Shown here in pieces: positions 26,087-35,284 of a stretch of DNA of 64,000 bases. Made by a program: the position numbers and the translations under genes. Under the pieces are notes generated by a model. It searched no databases. It worked only from the letters and a program-made list of their open reading frames with translations, and was not told where the DNA came from. This DNA comes from Amycolatopsis coloradensis (lineage in GTDB: Bacteria > Actinomycetota > Actinomycetes > Mycobacteriales > Pseudonocardiaceae): assembly GCF_001953865.1 (NCBI RefSeq), contig NZ_MQUQ01000010.1, positions 292,996-356,995 of the forward strand. The letters run 5' to 3'. Every line of letters starts with the position of its first letter. Position 1 is the stretch's first letter.

Positions 26087-26938
26087 GTGGCGAATCTTCA
26101 TGTCGGTTGCGCGATGTGGACGCACAAGGCGTGGGCCGGGCGGTTCCTGCCGCGGTCGCGGCCTGCCGGGGAGCGACTGCGGGCCTACGCGGGCTGGTGC
26201 AACGCGGTCGAGGGCAACACCACCTTCTACGCGACCCCCGCCAGGGACACCGTCGCGACGTGGGCGCGGCAGACCGACCCCGGTTTCCGGTTCGTGGTCA
26301 AGCTGCCCAAGATCGTCACGCACGAGCGACGGCTCACCGGTGTCGAGACCGAGATGCGGGCGTTCCTGGACGCGATCGAACCCCTCGGCGACCGGGCGGT
26401 CCTGTGGACCCAGTTGCCCGCCTCGTTCGGCCCGCCGGACGTCGACACCCTCGGCCGCTTCCTGCGCCGTCTCCCCGCCGGCCTCCGCCGTGCCGTGGAG
26501 GTGCGCCATCCCGAGTTTTACGCCGACGCCCGCTCGACGTCGCTGCTGGAGCGGACCCTCGTCGACGCGGACGCCGAGTGGGTGCCGTTCGACACCACGG
26601 TCTTCTTCCGGAGGCCGCCGGTCAGCGAGGCTGAGCAGGACGCCTGGGCCAAGAAACCCCGGCTGCCGCGGCGGACGCGGGCGCTGACCGACCGGCCGAT
26701 CGTCCGCTACCTCGGCCGGGACTCGACCGAGGAGACCGTCCAGGGCTGGCGACCGTGGGCCGAGGTGGTCGCCGGGTGGCTGCGCGCGGGCCGGTCGCCG
26801 ACGGTCTTCGTGCACACCCCCGACAACGACGACGCACCGGCGCTCGCCCGCCGGTTCCATGACGACGTGCGCGCCTTGGTCCCCGGCCTCGACCCGCTGC
26901 CCGAGCCCGAACCGGTCGAGCCCGCGACCCTGTTCTGA
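26087..26938 (+). CDS. DUF72 domain-containing protein
   Basis: 283 residues of the DUF72 TIM-barrel family: VGCAMWTHKAWAGRFLP at the start, NAVEGNTTFYATPARDTVATW near residue 40, FVVKLPKIVTHERRL near 70, LWTQLPASFGP near 105, EVRHPEFY near 140 and VRYLGRD near 200. The function of the family is unknown. The GTG at 26087 is 5 bp after the dehydrogenase stop, so the two genes are probably one operon. Confidence 0.9.
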   Translation: MANLHVGCAMWTHKAWAGRFLPRSRPAGERLRAYAGWCNAVEGNTTFYATPARDTVATWARQTDPGFRFVVKLPKIVTHERRLTGVETEMRAFLDAIEPLGDRAVLWTQLPASFGPPDVDTLGRFLRRLPAGLRRAVEVRHPEFYADARSTSLLERTLVDADAEWVPFDTTVFFRRPPVSEAEQDAWAKKPRLPRRTRALTDRPIVRYLGRDSTEETVQGWRPWAEVVAGWLRAGRSPTVFVHTPDNDDAPALARRFHDDVRALVPGLDPLPEPEPVEPATLF

Positions 26939-27002
26939 GCCGCTTCGCCACCGGTCCGGCGGTTCGGTCGCCCGACGAGCCGGTTTCGCCTACCCTTCGC
27001 GC

Positions 27003-27569
27003 GTGAGCGATGACTACCAGCCCGGCATGATCTCGGACGTGGCCGACTCCGACAGCGGCCCGGCCCCGGCGGAGACCAGGGGTGGGATCGACCTCGGTCT
27101 GCTCGTCCTGCGAGTGGTGCTCGGCGTGACCATGGGCGCGCACGGGCTGCAACACCTCTTCGGCGCCTTCGGCGGGCCCGGGGTCGGCGGCTTCGCGAGG
27201 GCGCTCGACAACTTCGGCTACACCACCCAGACCACGCTGCTTTCGTGGATCACCGGGATCAGCGAAGTGCTCGGCGGAGCGCTCGTCCTGGTCGGCCTGT
27301 TCACCCCGGTCGGAGCCGCCGCGCTGCTCGGCGTCTGCGCGAACATCGTGTTCGTGAAGTTCGGCGGCGGGTTCTTCCAGAAGGAAGGGCAGGGTTTCGA
27401 GTTCGAACTCCTGCTGGGCGCGGCCTCGCTGACCGTCCTGCTCGCGGGCGCCGGGCGGCTCTCGCTGGATGTCAACACGCCTTGGCGGAAGCGTCCGCTT
27501 TCGTTCGGGCTGATCGGGCTCCTGCTGGCCGCGGCCGCTTCGGTGGTGGTGATCGTGCTGTGCCGCTGA
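27003..27569 (+). CDS. DoxX family membrane protein
   Basis: 188 residues. After an acidic 35-residue N-terminal tail come four predicted transmembrane helices: VVLGVTMGAHGLQHLFGAFG near 45 (the DoxX G-x-x-H motif), GISEVLGGALVLVGLFTPVG near 95, GVCANIVFVKFGGGFF near 118 and the final LLLAAAASVVVIVL. DoxX proteins are linked to redox homeostasis. The position matches Rv3005c. TACCCT at 26991-26996 lies 6 nt before the GTG, consistent with a leaderless start. Confidence 0.88.
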   Translation: MSDDYQPGMISDVADSDSGPAPAETRGGIDLGLLVLRVVLGVTMGAHGLQHLFGAFGGPGVGGFARALDNFGYTTQTTLLSWITGISEVLGGALVLVGLFTPVGAAALLGVCANIVFVKFGGGFFQKEGQGFEFELLLGAASLTVLLAGAGRLSLDVNTPWRKRPLSFGLIGLLLAAAASVVVIVLCR

Positions 27570-27581
27570 TGCTCCCTCGCG

Positions 27582-27636
27582 TGTTATGAACGGACCTTTT
27601 ATAACAAGATTTGTTATAAAAGGTCCGTTCATAACA
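27582..27636. repeat. Perfect palindrome, family A copy 2
   Basis: A 26-nt left arm (27582-27607) and right arm (27611-27636) are perfect complements around GAT. The sequence differs from the 4792-4846 copy only by a compensated C-to-T/G-to-A pair (TTTCATAA to TTTTATAA) and the loop. It lies between convergent doxX and ilvD. Confidence 0.9.
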
Positions 27637-27651
27637 ACCGCAACCAGCGGA

Positions 27652-29496
27652 CTACTTGCTCGGGTCCCGCACGGCGCCGGTGTCGGCCGAAGTCGCCATC
27701 CGCGCGTAGGCCCGCAGCGCGGCCGTCACCGGCCGCTCCCGCGAGACGGGCTGCCAAGGCCGCTCGCTCGCCTCCATCTTCGCGCGCCGCTCGGCCAGCA
27801 CGTCCGCGTCGACGAGCAGTTCGAGACGGCGCTCGTGGACGTCGAGCAGGATCCGGTCACCATTTTGGACGAGGCCGATCGTCCCGCCCGCGGCGGCCTC
27901 GGGGGAGATGTGCCCGACCGAAATGCCCGACGAGCCACCGGAAAACCGGCCGTCGGTGATCAGCGCGCACTTCTTGCCGAGACCGGAGCCCTTGAGGAAC
28001 GCCGTCGGGTGCAGCATCTCCTGCATGCCAGGGCCGCCCGCCGGGCCTTCGTAGCGGATCACCAGCACCTCGCCGGGTTGGATCTCCTTCTTGAGGATGG
28101 CCGAAACGGCCTCCTCCTGGCTTTCCAGCACCCGCGCCGGTCCCTCGAAGTGCCAGAGTTCCTCGTCGATGCCCGCGGACTTGATGACCGCGCCGTTCTC
28201 GGCCAGGTTCCCGCGCAGGATCGCGAGCCCGCCGTCCTTGGTGTAGGCGTGCTCGACGTCGTGGATGCAGCCGTCCGCGGCGTCGGTGTCCAAAGAGGAC
28301 CAGCGGTTCTCGGTGGAGAAGGCCTCGGTGGTGCGGACTCCGCCCGGCGCCGCGTGGAACAGCTCCACGGCCCTGTCCGAGGGGGCCTCTGCGCGGATGT
28401 CCCAAGTGGACAGCCACGATTCGAGGTCCGGCGAGTGCACGGAGTGGACGTCGGTGTTCAGTAGCCCGCCGCGGTACAGCTCACCGAGGATGGCCGGGAT
28501 TCCACCGGCGCGGTGGACGTCCTCCATGTGATAGTCCGAGTTCGGCGCGACCTTCGACAGGCACGGCACCCGGCGGCCGATGGCGTCGATGTCATCGATG
28601 GTGAAGTCGACCTCGCCCTCCTGTGCGGCGGCGAGGATGTGCAGCACCGTGTTGGTCGAACCGCCCATCGCCATGTCGAGGGCCATCGCGTTCTCGAACG
28701 CCTTCTTCGACGCGATCGAGCGCGGGAGCGCGGACTCGTCGTCCTGCTCATACCAGCGCTTGCACAGCTCGACGACGGTGCGCCCGGCGTCCTCGAAGAG
28801 CGCCTTGCGGGCGGCGTGCGTGGCGAGGGTGGAACCGTTGCCCGGCAGCGAGAGCCCGAGCGCCTCGGTGAGGCAGTTCATCGAGTTCGCGGTGAACATG
28901 CCCGAACAGGAGCCACAGGTCGGGCAGGCCGAACGCTCCACAATGGACAGCCCGTCCTCGTCGACCTCGCTGCTGGCCGACGCGGCGATCGCGGTGATCA
29001 GGTCGGTCGGCGCCTGGGCGACCCCGCCGACGACCACGGCCTTCCCGGCCTCCATCGGCCCGCCGGAGACGAACACCACCGGGATGTTCAGCCGCATGGC
29101 GGCGTTCAGCATGCCGGGGGTGATCTTGTCGCAGTTGGAGATGCAGACCAGCGCGTCGGCCTGGTGCGCGTTCACCATGTATTCGACGGAGTCGGCGATG
29201 ATCTCGCGCGAGGGCAGCGAGTAGAGCATTCCGCTGTGCCCCATGGCGATCCCGTCGTCGACGGCGATCGTGTGGAACTCGCGGGCGACACCGCCCGCCT
29301 CCTTCACCGCCCCGGCCACGATCTCGCCGAGGTCCTTGAGGTGCACGTGCCCCGGCACGAACTGGGTGTAGGAGTTCGCGATGGCGACGATCGGCTTGCC
29401 GAAGTCGCTGTCGGTCATCCCGGTGGCGCGCCACAGCGAGCGGGCGCCCGCCGCGTTGCGGCCGTGGGTGGTGGTCCGGGAACGGAGTGGGGGCAC
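27652..29496 (-). CDS. ilvD: Dihydroxy-acid dehydratase IlvD
   Basis: 614 residues from GTG 29496, the usual length. The N-terminus is LRSRTTTHGRNAAGARSLWRA. Fe-S ligands are in CISNCDKITPG near residue 120 and CPTCGSCSGMFTANSMN near 190, with catalytic region GRFSGGSSGISVGHISPEA near 510. It dehydrates dihydroxyisovalerate and dihydroxymethylvalerate, the step after IlvC in Val, Leu and Ile synthesis. It is encoded on the opposite strand about 0.9 kb from ilvB. The frame to 29541 is open, but the extension is not family-like. Confidence 0.96.
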   Translation of the reverse strand: MPPLRSRTTTHGRNAAGARSLWRATGMTDSDFGKPIVAIANSYTQFVPGHVHLKDLGEIVAGAVKEAGGVAREFHTIAVDDGIAMGHSGMLYSLPSREIIADSVEYMVNAHQADALVCISNCDKITPGMLNAAMRLNIPVVFVSGGPMEAGKAVVVGGVAQAPTDLITAIAASASSEVDEDGLSIVERSACPTCGSCSGMFTANSMNCLTEALGLSLPGNGSTLATHAARKALFEDAGRTVVELCKRWYEQDDESALPRSIASKKAFENAMALDMAMGGSTNTVLHILAAAQEGEVDFTIDDIDAIGRRVPCLSKVAPNSDYHMEDVHRAGGIPAILGELYRGGLLNTDVHSVHSPDLESWLSTWDIRAEAPSDRAVELFHAAPGGVRTTEAFSTENRWSSLDTDAADGCIHDVEHAYTKDGGLAILRGNLAENGAVIKSAGIDEELWHFEGPARVLESQEEAVSAILKKEIQPGEVLVIRYEGPAGGPGMQEMLHPTAFLKGSGLGKKCALITDGRFSGGSSGISVGHISPEAAAGGTIGLVQNGDRILLDVHERRLELLVDADVLAERRAKMEASERPWQPVSRERPVTAALRAYARMATSADTGAVRDPSK

Positions 29497-29557
29497 GGCT
29501 GACTCCAAGGTTCGGATGGGACCAGGGCGAACGAGCGCCAAACTGGTCCTACCAATC

Positions 29558-30016
29558 CTACTCCCCGGAACCGCCGGTCTTTTCCGGAGCCTCGCCCACG
29601 TCGTCGGTCAGCCCGGAAGGATCGGCCATGTGTCCCGCGCTGACCAGCGAGATCACCGGAAGATGGCGAGTGCGCACGGCCGGGAGCGCGACCTTGGTCT
29701 CGTCTTTCAGTACCGCCCGCACCTTCGCCTTGTCGGTGATGGCGAGGCCCTTGAGGGAGGACCACGGCAGGTCCCGCCGCCCGAACAGCGTGCGGACCTC
29801 CAGCCCCTCGGCCGTCGCGGTCGTACGGGTCCGGATGACGAACACCGCCAGCGCGATCGGGAAGACGTAGAGCCACTGGAGGTACGGAACGTCGCCGAAC
29901 GCGACAGGCGTCACACAAACGACGAGGAAAGCGATCGCCAGCAGCGCCGTGTTCGGAATCTTGAAGACGGCTTTGGGAGCCTCGTTCGCCTGTTCCTGCT
30001 GCTTTTCTTCTGCCAC
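29558..30016 (-). CDS. PH-domain membrane protein (CFP6-like)
   Basis: 152 residues. Two hydrophobic helices (LLAIAFLVVCVTPVAF and LQWLYVFPIALAVFVI, about 25-65) are followed by a bacterial PH domain (TTATAEGLEVRTLFGRRDLP ... WSSLKGLAITDKAKVRAVL). M. tuberculosis Rv3004 (cfp6, 'low molecular weight antigen 6') occupies the same position beside ilvB and has this layout. The function is unknown. GTG 30016 is chosen because the longer frame to 30088 overlaps the ilvB control region. Confidence 0.82.
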   Translation of the reverse strand: MAEEKQQEQANEAPKAVFKIPNTALLAIAFLVVCVTPVAFGDVPYLQWLYVFPIALAVFVIRTRTTATAEGLEVRTLFGRRDLPWSSLKGLAITDKAKVRAVLKDETKVALPAVRTRHLPVISLVSAGHMADPSGLTDDVGEAPEKTGGSGE

Positions 30017-30110
30017 GTCAAAGATGGTGCACCGCGGCCTTTCCGGCCCCGAACGCGGGTCGTGTAGTACGCCGACGGTGTCCAGCATGCGGAATCGCCG
30101 TCCCGCAGAG

Positions 30111-30140
30111 TTGACACTCTTGACGGGGACCGGCTAGCTT
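30111..30140 (+). promoter_or_regulatory. Promoter of the ilvBNC leader
   Basis: TTGACA (30111-30116), an 18-bp spacer and TAGCTT (30135-30140) form a good sigma-70-type promoter. The leader-peptide GTG is 7 nt after the -10 box, so the transcript probably begins at the leader start codon itself. Confidence 0.75.
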
Positions 30141-30147
30141 CACTCTC

Positions 30148-30195
30148 GTGACAACGCAGACCGGCCTCGTACTTCCCAAGCGCGTCGACGCTTAG
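30148..30195 (+). CDS. ilvB leader peptide (attenuator)
   Basis: A 15-residue leaderless ORF, MTTQTGLVLPKRVDA, with consecutive Leu-Val-Leu codons (30166-30174) and a later Val. These are the end products of the downstream pathway. It is followed by a stem over its last codons and by a terminator. Branched-chain amino-acid leader peptides upstream of ilvB are known in Actinobacteria such as Corynebacterium. Here the control function is inferred from composition and position. Confidence 0.75.
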   Translation: MTTQTGLVLPKRVDA

Positions 30196-30258
30196 GGAAG
30201 TCTCCGCTGCGTCGACGCGCGACCCTCGTGCGACCACTTCGGTCGGCGGGGGTTTTTT
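30181..30258 (+). terminator. ilvB attenuator: leader stem plus intrinsic terminator
   Basis: A perfect 11-bp stem pairs CGCGTCGACGC (30181-30191, the last codons and stop of the leader peptide) with 30209-30219. A terminator directly follows: ACCCTCGTGCGACC (30222-30235) pairs with GGTCGGCGGGGGT (30241-30253), 13 bp with one bulge and a 5-nt loop, then TTTTTT to 30258. The competing antiterminator fold is not obvious to me. Confidence 0.75.
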
Positions 30259-30360
30259 GATGTTCAAAACAAGGGCATAGCGTTGCCTGGAACAATTTCA
30301 CCTGCCGAACCAGCCAATGAATACCCGAACGAGTGACTAGACAAGACGAGGCAAACAGCG

Positions 30361-32229
30361 ATGACTAGTGCCACCTCGCGAGCAGAAGCGAACACCTCTG
30401 GAACTCGTCCCAAGCCGGCCCCGCCGGCCGGGACCCCCGTGCGGGTCACGGGCGCGCAGTCGCTCGTCCGCTCGCTCGAGGCGGTGGGCGCGGAAGTCGT
30501 GTTCGGTATTCCCGGCGGCACCATTCTCCCGGCGTACGACCCGTTGCTCGACTCGACGAAGGTCCGCCACGTCCTGGTCCGGCACGAACAGGGCGCGGGC
30601 CACGCCGCCACCGGGTACGCCCAGGCGACCGGCAAGGTCGGTGTGTGCATGGCCACGTCGGGTCCCGGCGCGACCAACCTGGTCACCCCGCTGGCCGACG
30701 CGAACATGGACTCGGTGCCGGTGGTCGCCATCACCGGTCAGCAGTCCCGCGCGCTGATCGGCACGGACGCCTTCCAGGAAGCCGACATCTGCGGCATCAC
30801 GATGCCGATCACCAAGCACAACTTCCTGGTCACCGACCCGGCGGACATCCCGCGCACCATCGCGGAGGCCTTCCACCTCGCCTCGACCGGCCGTCCCGGC
30901 CCGGTCCTGGTGGACATCCCCAAGGACGTCCTCCAGGAAATGACCTCCTTCTCCTGGCCGACGGAGCTGCGACTGCCGGGTTACCGGCCGACGCTGCGCC
31001 CGCACGGCAAGCAGGTCCGCGAGGCCGCGCGGCTGATCGGCAAGTCGCGGCGCCCGGTCCTCTACGTCGGTGGCGGCGTGATCAAGGCCGACGCCTCGCG
31101 TCAGCTGATGGAACTGGCCGAGCTGACCGGGATCCCGGTCGTCACCACGCTGATGGCGCGTGGCGCGTTCCCCGACTCGCACCCGCAGCACCTCGGGATG
31201 CCGGGGATGCACGGCTCGGTCTCCGCGGTCGCCGCGATGCAGCGCGCGGATCTGCTGATCGCGCTCGGCGCCCGTTTCGACGACCGCGTCACCGGACAGC
31301 TGTCGTCCTTCGCCCCGGAAGCCGCCATCGTCCACGCCGACATCGATCCGGCCGAGATCTCCAAGAACCGCAAGGCGGACGTGCCGATCGTCGGTGACTG
31401 CGCGGAGATCATCACCGAACTGATCGAGGCCGTCCGAGCCGAAACCGACAAGTCCGCGAAGCCAGATCTGAAGGACTGGTGGACGCAGGTCAGCTCCTGG
31501 CGTGACGACTACCCGGCCGGCTACGAGTGGCCCGAGGACGGGACGCTTTCCCCGCAGTACGTCATCGAGCGCATCGGTTCGCTCGTCGGCCCGGACGCGG
31601 TCTACACCGCGGGTGTCGGCCAGCATCAGATGTGGGCCGCGCAGTTCGTGAAGTACGAGAACCCGCGCACCTGGATCAACTCCGGCGGCCTCGGCACGAT
31701 GGGCTTCGCCGTCCCCGCCGCGATGGGCGCCAAGTTCGGTGTCCCGGACAAGCAGGTCTGGGCCATCGACGGCGACGGTTGTTTCCAGATGACGAACCAG
31801 GAACTGGCCACCTGCGCCATCGAAGGCGCGCCGATCAAGGTCGCCGTCATCAACAACGGCAACCTGGGCATGGTCCGCCAGTGGCAGAACCTCTTCTACT
31901 CGGAGCGGTACTCCAACACCGATCTCGGTACCCACAAGCACCGCATCCCCGACTTCACCCTGCTCGCGGAGGCGCTCGGCTGCGCCGGGCTCCGCTGTGA
32001 GACCAAGGAAGACGTCGACGCCACCATCCGGCGCGCCATGGAGATCAACGACCGCCCCGTCGTGATCGATTTCGTGGTGGGGAAGGATGCCCAGGTGTGG
32101 CCGATGGTGGCCGCGGGCACCGGTAACGACGAAATCATGTCCGTGCGCGGGATCCGCCCGCTCTTCGACGACGACGAGGTCGCCGCGGAGGCGAAGCTGG
32201 ACGCCGCCACAGAAGGAGACGCCCGATGA
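30361..32229 (+). CDS. ilvB: Acetolactate synthase large subunit
   Basis: 622 residues, a ThDP enzyme. The catalytic Glu is in RHEQGAGHAATGYA near residue 85, the FAD region is mid-protein (LGMPGMHGSVSA near 280) and the ThDP/Mg motif is WAIDGDGCFQMTNQELATC near 475, ending with NNGNLGMVRQWQ. It condenses pyruvate (or pyruvate with 2-ketobutyrate) as the first common step of Val, Leu and Ile synthesis. It sits about 100 bp after the attenuator terminator and is translationally coupled to ilvN (ATGA). Confidence 0.97.
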   Translation: MTSATSRAEANTSGTRPKPAPPAGTPVRVTGAQSLVRSLEAVGAEVVFGIPGGTILPAYDPLLDSTKVRHVLVRHEQGAGHAATGYAQATGKVGVCMATSGPGATNLVTPLADANMDSVPVVAITGQQSRALIGTDAFQEADICGITMPITKHNFLVTDPADIPRTIAEAFHLASTGRPGPVLVDIPKDVLQEMTSFSWPTELRLPGYRPTLRPHGKQVREAARLIGKSRRPVLYVGGGVIKADASRQLMELAELTGIPVVTTLMARGAFPDSHPQHLGMPGMHGSVSAVAAMQRADLLIALGARFDDRVTGQLSSFAPEAAIVHADIDPAEISKNRKADVPIVGDCAEIITELIEAVRAETDKSAKPDLKDWWTQVSSWRDDYPAGYEWPEDGTLSPQYVIERIGSLVGPDAVYTAGVGQHQMWAAQFVKYENPRTWINSGGLGTMGFAVPAAMGAKFGVPDKQVWAIDGDGCFQMTNQELATCAIEGAPIKVAVINNGNLGMVRQWQNLFYSERYSNTDLGTHKHRIPDFTLLAEALGCAGLRCETKEDVDATIRRAMEINDRPVVIDFVVGKDAQVWPMVAAGTGNDEIMSVRGIRPLFDDDEVAAEAKLDAATEGDAR

Positions 32230-32732
32230 GCGTGCACACCCTGAGCGTTCTGGTGGAGAACAAGCCCGGTGTCCTCGCGCGGGTTTCCGGACTGTTCTCC
32301 CGGCGTGGTTTCAACATCGAATCCCTCGCCGTCGGGCCCACGGAGAATCCCGAGGTGTCCCGGATGACGATCGTGGTCGCCGTCGAAGAGCTACCGCTCG
32401 AACAGGTGACCAAACAGCTCAACAAGCTGGTCAACGTCATCAAGATCGTGGAATTGGAAAAGTCCACCGCCGTGCAGCGCGAACTGCTGCTCGTCAAGGT
32501 CCGGGCCGACGCCACCGTGCGCAGCCAGGTCCTGGAAACGGTGCAGCTCTTCCGCGCGAAAGTGGTGGATGTGTCCCCCGAGGCGCTCACCGTCGAAGCC
32601 ACCGGGACCTCGGACAAGATCGGTGCCCTGCTGCGGATGCTGGAGCCCTATGGCATCCGCGAACTGGTCCAGTCCGGAATGGTCGCGGTCGGCCGTGGCG
32701 CCCGGTCCATCACCGCCACCTCAGCTCGCTAG
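32226..32732 (+). CDS. ilvN: Acetolactate synthase small (regulatory) subunit
   Basis: 168 residues. The N-terminal ACT domain (HTLSVLVENKPGVLARVSGL ... RRGFNIESLAVGPTENP) binds valine for feedback inhibition, and the C-terminal ALS_ss_C domain ends IRELVQSGMVAVGRGARSIT. It overlaps ilvB by 4 bp and precedes ilvC by 42 bp. Confidence 0.97.
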   Translation: MSVHTLSVLVENKPGVLARVSGLFSRRGFNIESLAVGPTENPEVSRMTIVVAVEELPLEQVTKQLNKLVNVIKIVELEKSTAVQRELLLVKVRADATVRSQVLETVQLFRAKVVDVSPEALTVEATGTSDKIGALLRMLEPYGIRELVQSGMVAVGRGARSITATSAR

Positions 32733-32774
32733 TCATTCTTTGTTTGTAAGTCAGGAAAGGAAGTAGTACCCCTC

Positions 32775-33788
<1,014 letters not shown>

Positions 33789-33797
33789 TTCTTGGGC

Positions 33798-33846
33798 CGA
33801 AGGGGCCCTTCACCACGTCTCACGTGGTGAAGGGCCCCTTCGTTTT
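33798..33846 (+). terminator. ilvC terminator, 21-bp perfect hairpin (GAAGGGGCC family)
   Basis: CGAAGGGGCCCTTCACCACGT (33798-33818, split here as CGAAGGGGCCCTTC + ACCACGT) pairs perfectly with 33822-33842 around a 3-nt loop, followed by GTTTT. The core AAGGGGCCCTT is itself palindromic and recurs in the hairpins at 40343 and 45339. Confidence 0.9.
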
Positions 33847-33875
33847 GCGCGTCGGAAAGCGATACCGTGGGCACC

Positions 33876-34139
33876 ATGAGTGAGCAGCCGGTGGACGACA
33901 AGGCCCACATCCGGCCCGAGCTGGACCTGACCGAAGTGACGTGGATCCGGGCGGAGCCGGAAGGTGCCCAACTCGAAGACTGCGTCGAATACGCGTTGGT
34001 GCCGCACGCCGACGGCGTCACGTACACCGCGATGCGCCAGTCTTCGGACCCGGACGGCCACGTCCTCGTGTTCACCCCGAGGGAATGGGACGCCTTCGTG
34101 AAGGGCGTCGCGGATGGCGAATTCGACCTTCCTGCCTAG
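33876..34139 (+). CDS. DUF397 domain-containing protein
   Basis: 87 residues. The DUF397 core is visible as VTWIRAEPEGAQLEDCVEYA ... YTAMRQSSDPDGHVLVFTPR then EWDAFVKGVADGEFD, which is the usual W-x-K/R-S ... CVEVA ... L-F-x-x-x-E-W-x-x-F pattern with the opening somewhat changed. DUF397 genes usually sit beside an XRE regulator in Streptomyces-type pairs (BldB-related), but none is adjacent here. TACCGT (33863-33868) lies 7 nt before ATG 33876, so a leaderless start is likely. The 3' end overlaps the convergent SnoaL gene by 4 bp. Confidence 0.8.
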   Translation: MSEQPVDDKAHIRPELDLTEVTWIRAEPEGAQLEDCVEYALVPHADGVTYTAMRQSSDPDGHVLVFTPREWDAFVKGVADGEFDLPA

Positions 34140-35017
34140 ACGAGCGCGAACAGCTCGTCCAGCCGTCCGCCGACGGCCGCGATGGTGAGGTGGTCGCCGT
34201 AGTCGCGGGATTCGACGATCAGCCCGTCGCGCACGCGCAGCACGAAAATGGTGGAAACGCGGAACTCCGGGCCGCCACCCGCCGTGCCCTGATAGTCGAA
34301 CTCGCCGATCACGACCTCGGGATCGAGGGTCTCGTGGATCACCAGATCGCGGACCTGGAAATCGACCTCGTGCCGCTCGCCGAACTTGAAATGCTCATCC
34401 AGGTCTTGCCGGGTCTTCAGCGTCTTGGCCCCGGGCAGGAACGGGTGTGTGACATGGGTTTCCTCGGCATAGAGCGCTGACAGCCCACCCCACTCGCCGT
34501 CCGCGACGCCGTGGACGAGCCGCTCGAACACGCCACGCGGGCTCTTCGGATCCGCCGTCGACTCGGGGCGAGGCGGAACCGGCGTGAGTTCCCGCTCCGC
34601 GGTTTCGTAGCTCTTCTTCAGTTCTTCCAGGCCATCGCGTGCCGCGATCAGGCGCAGGTAGTCGTGGTAATCGCGGGAGTGCGCGATGAGCCCGTCGCGG
34701 ACCCGGAGGAGCTGGATATTGGCGATGTCAAAGGCCTTCCCGGTGTCGAGTGTCTCGCCGACGTTGCGGTATTCGGCGATGATCACCTCCGGGTCGGTTG
34801 TCCCGTGAATCAGGACATCCGCCCTGCTCATCCGCACGTTCATTCCGCCGCCGAAGTTCTTGCGAAGAGTCTCGCGGCCTTCGAAGCGGGTCGGCACGGG
34901 CGGGCGCTGCGGGTTTTCGACGACGGCGTCTTCCGCGTAGAGCGCGAAAAGGTCCTCCCAGCGTCCGGCGGTGATGCCTTCGGACAGCTTGTCGAAGACT
35001 TCGCGAGGTGTGGTCAT
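34136..35017 (-). CDS. Tandem SnoaL-like (NTF2-fold) protein
   Basis: 293 residues with two NTF2/SnoaL-like domains in tandem: residues 5-125 (REVFDKLSEGITAGRWEDLF ... IQLLRVRDGLIAHSRDYHDY) and 155-285 (RGVFERLVHGVADGEWGGLS ... FVLRVRDGLIVESRDYGDH). The repeated RVRDGLIxxSRDYxDxL ends show an internal duplication. Such folds serve as small-molecule isomerases, hydrolases or binding proteins; no specific activity can be assigned. The promoter carries a long operator-like dyad at 35041-35082. Confidence 0.85.
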   Translation of the reverse strand: MTTPREVFDKLSEGITAGRWEDLFALYAEDAVVENPQRPPVPTRFEGRETLRKNFGGGMNVRMSRADVLIHGTTDPEVIIAEYRNVGETLDTGKAFDIANIQLLRVRDGLIAHSRDYHDYLRLIAARDGLEELKKSYETAERELTPVPPRPESTADPKSPRGVFERLVHGVADGEWGGLSALYAEETHVTHPFLPGAKTLKTRQDLDEHFKFGERHEVDFQVRDLVIHETLDPEVVIGEFDYQGTAGGGPEFRVSTIFVLRVRDGLIVESRDYGDHLTIAAVGGRLDELFALV

Positions 35018-35040
35018 GGAGGTCTCCCAGTTGGAAAAAC

Positions 35041-35091
35041 GGAGTCTGTAGTCCGCCTGTGACGATACGGACTACAGACTCCACTTGTCTA
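35041..35091 (-). promoter_or_regulatory. Promoter with 15-bp perfect inverted-repeat operator upstream of the SnoaL gene
   Basis: GGAGTCTGTAGTCCG (35041-35055) and CGGACTACAGACTCC (35068-35082) are perfect complements 12 bp apart. On the minus strand TAGACA (35086-35091), an 18-bp spacer and TATCGT (35062-35067) form the promoter, so one half-site fills the spacer and the other lies just after the -10. This is a repressor-operator layout; the regulator is not adjacent. Confidence 0.7.
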
Positions 35092-35119
35092 CTGATGCTG
35101 CGGCGCCCGTGGCAGGAAA

Positions 35120-35175
35120 GTCCCCAATGCCACATTGGAGACGCTCAGTGTTCCCAATGCCGCATTGGGGACATC
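35120..35175. repeat. CCAATG-CATTGG hairpin pair
   Basis: GTCCCCAATG (35120-35129) pairs perfectly with CATTGGGGAC (35163-35172). Inside are two small palindromes, CCAATG-CCA-CATTGG and CCCAATGCCGCATTGGG. It lies in the spacer between the divergently read end of the SnoaL promoter and the 3' end of the ankyrin gene and could terminate the latter. Confidence 0.65.
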
Positions 35176-35284
35176 GGTGCTTCCCGCCGATCGGCCGGGA
35201 CGGCAGGGAGGGCTGTGCCTTCGTGTCTACTTCTCTTGGGGCGCGGTGGGTTCAGGCCATGGGCAAGTCACGCCCCGCCCAGGC

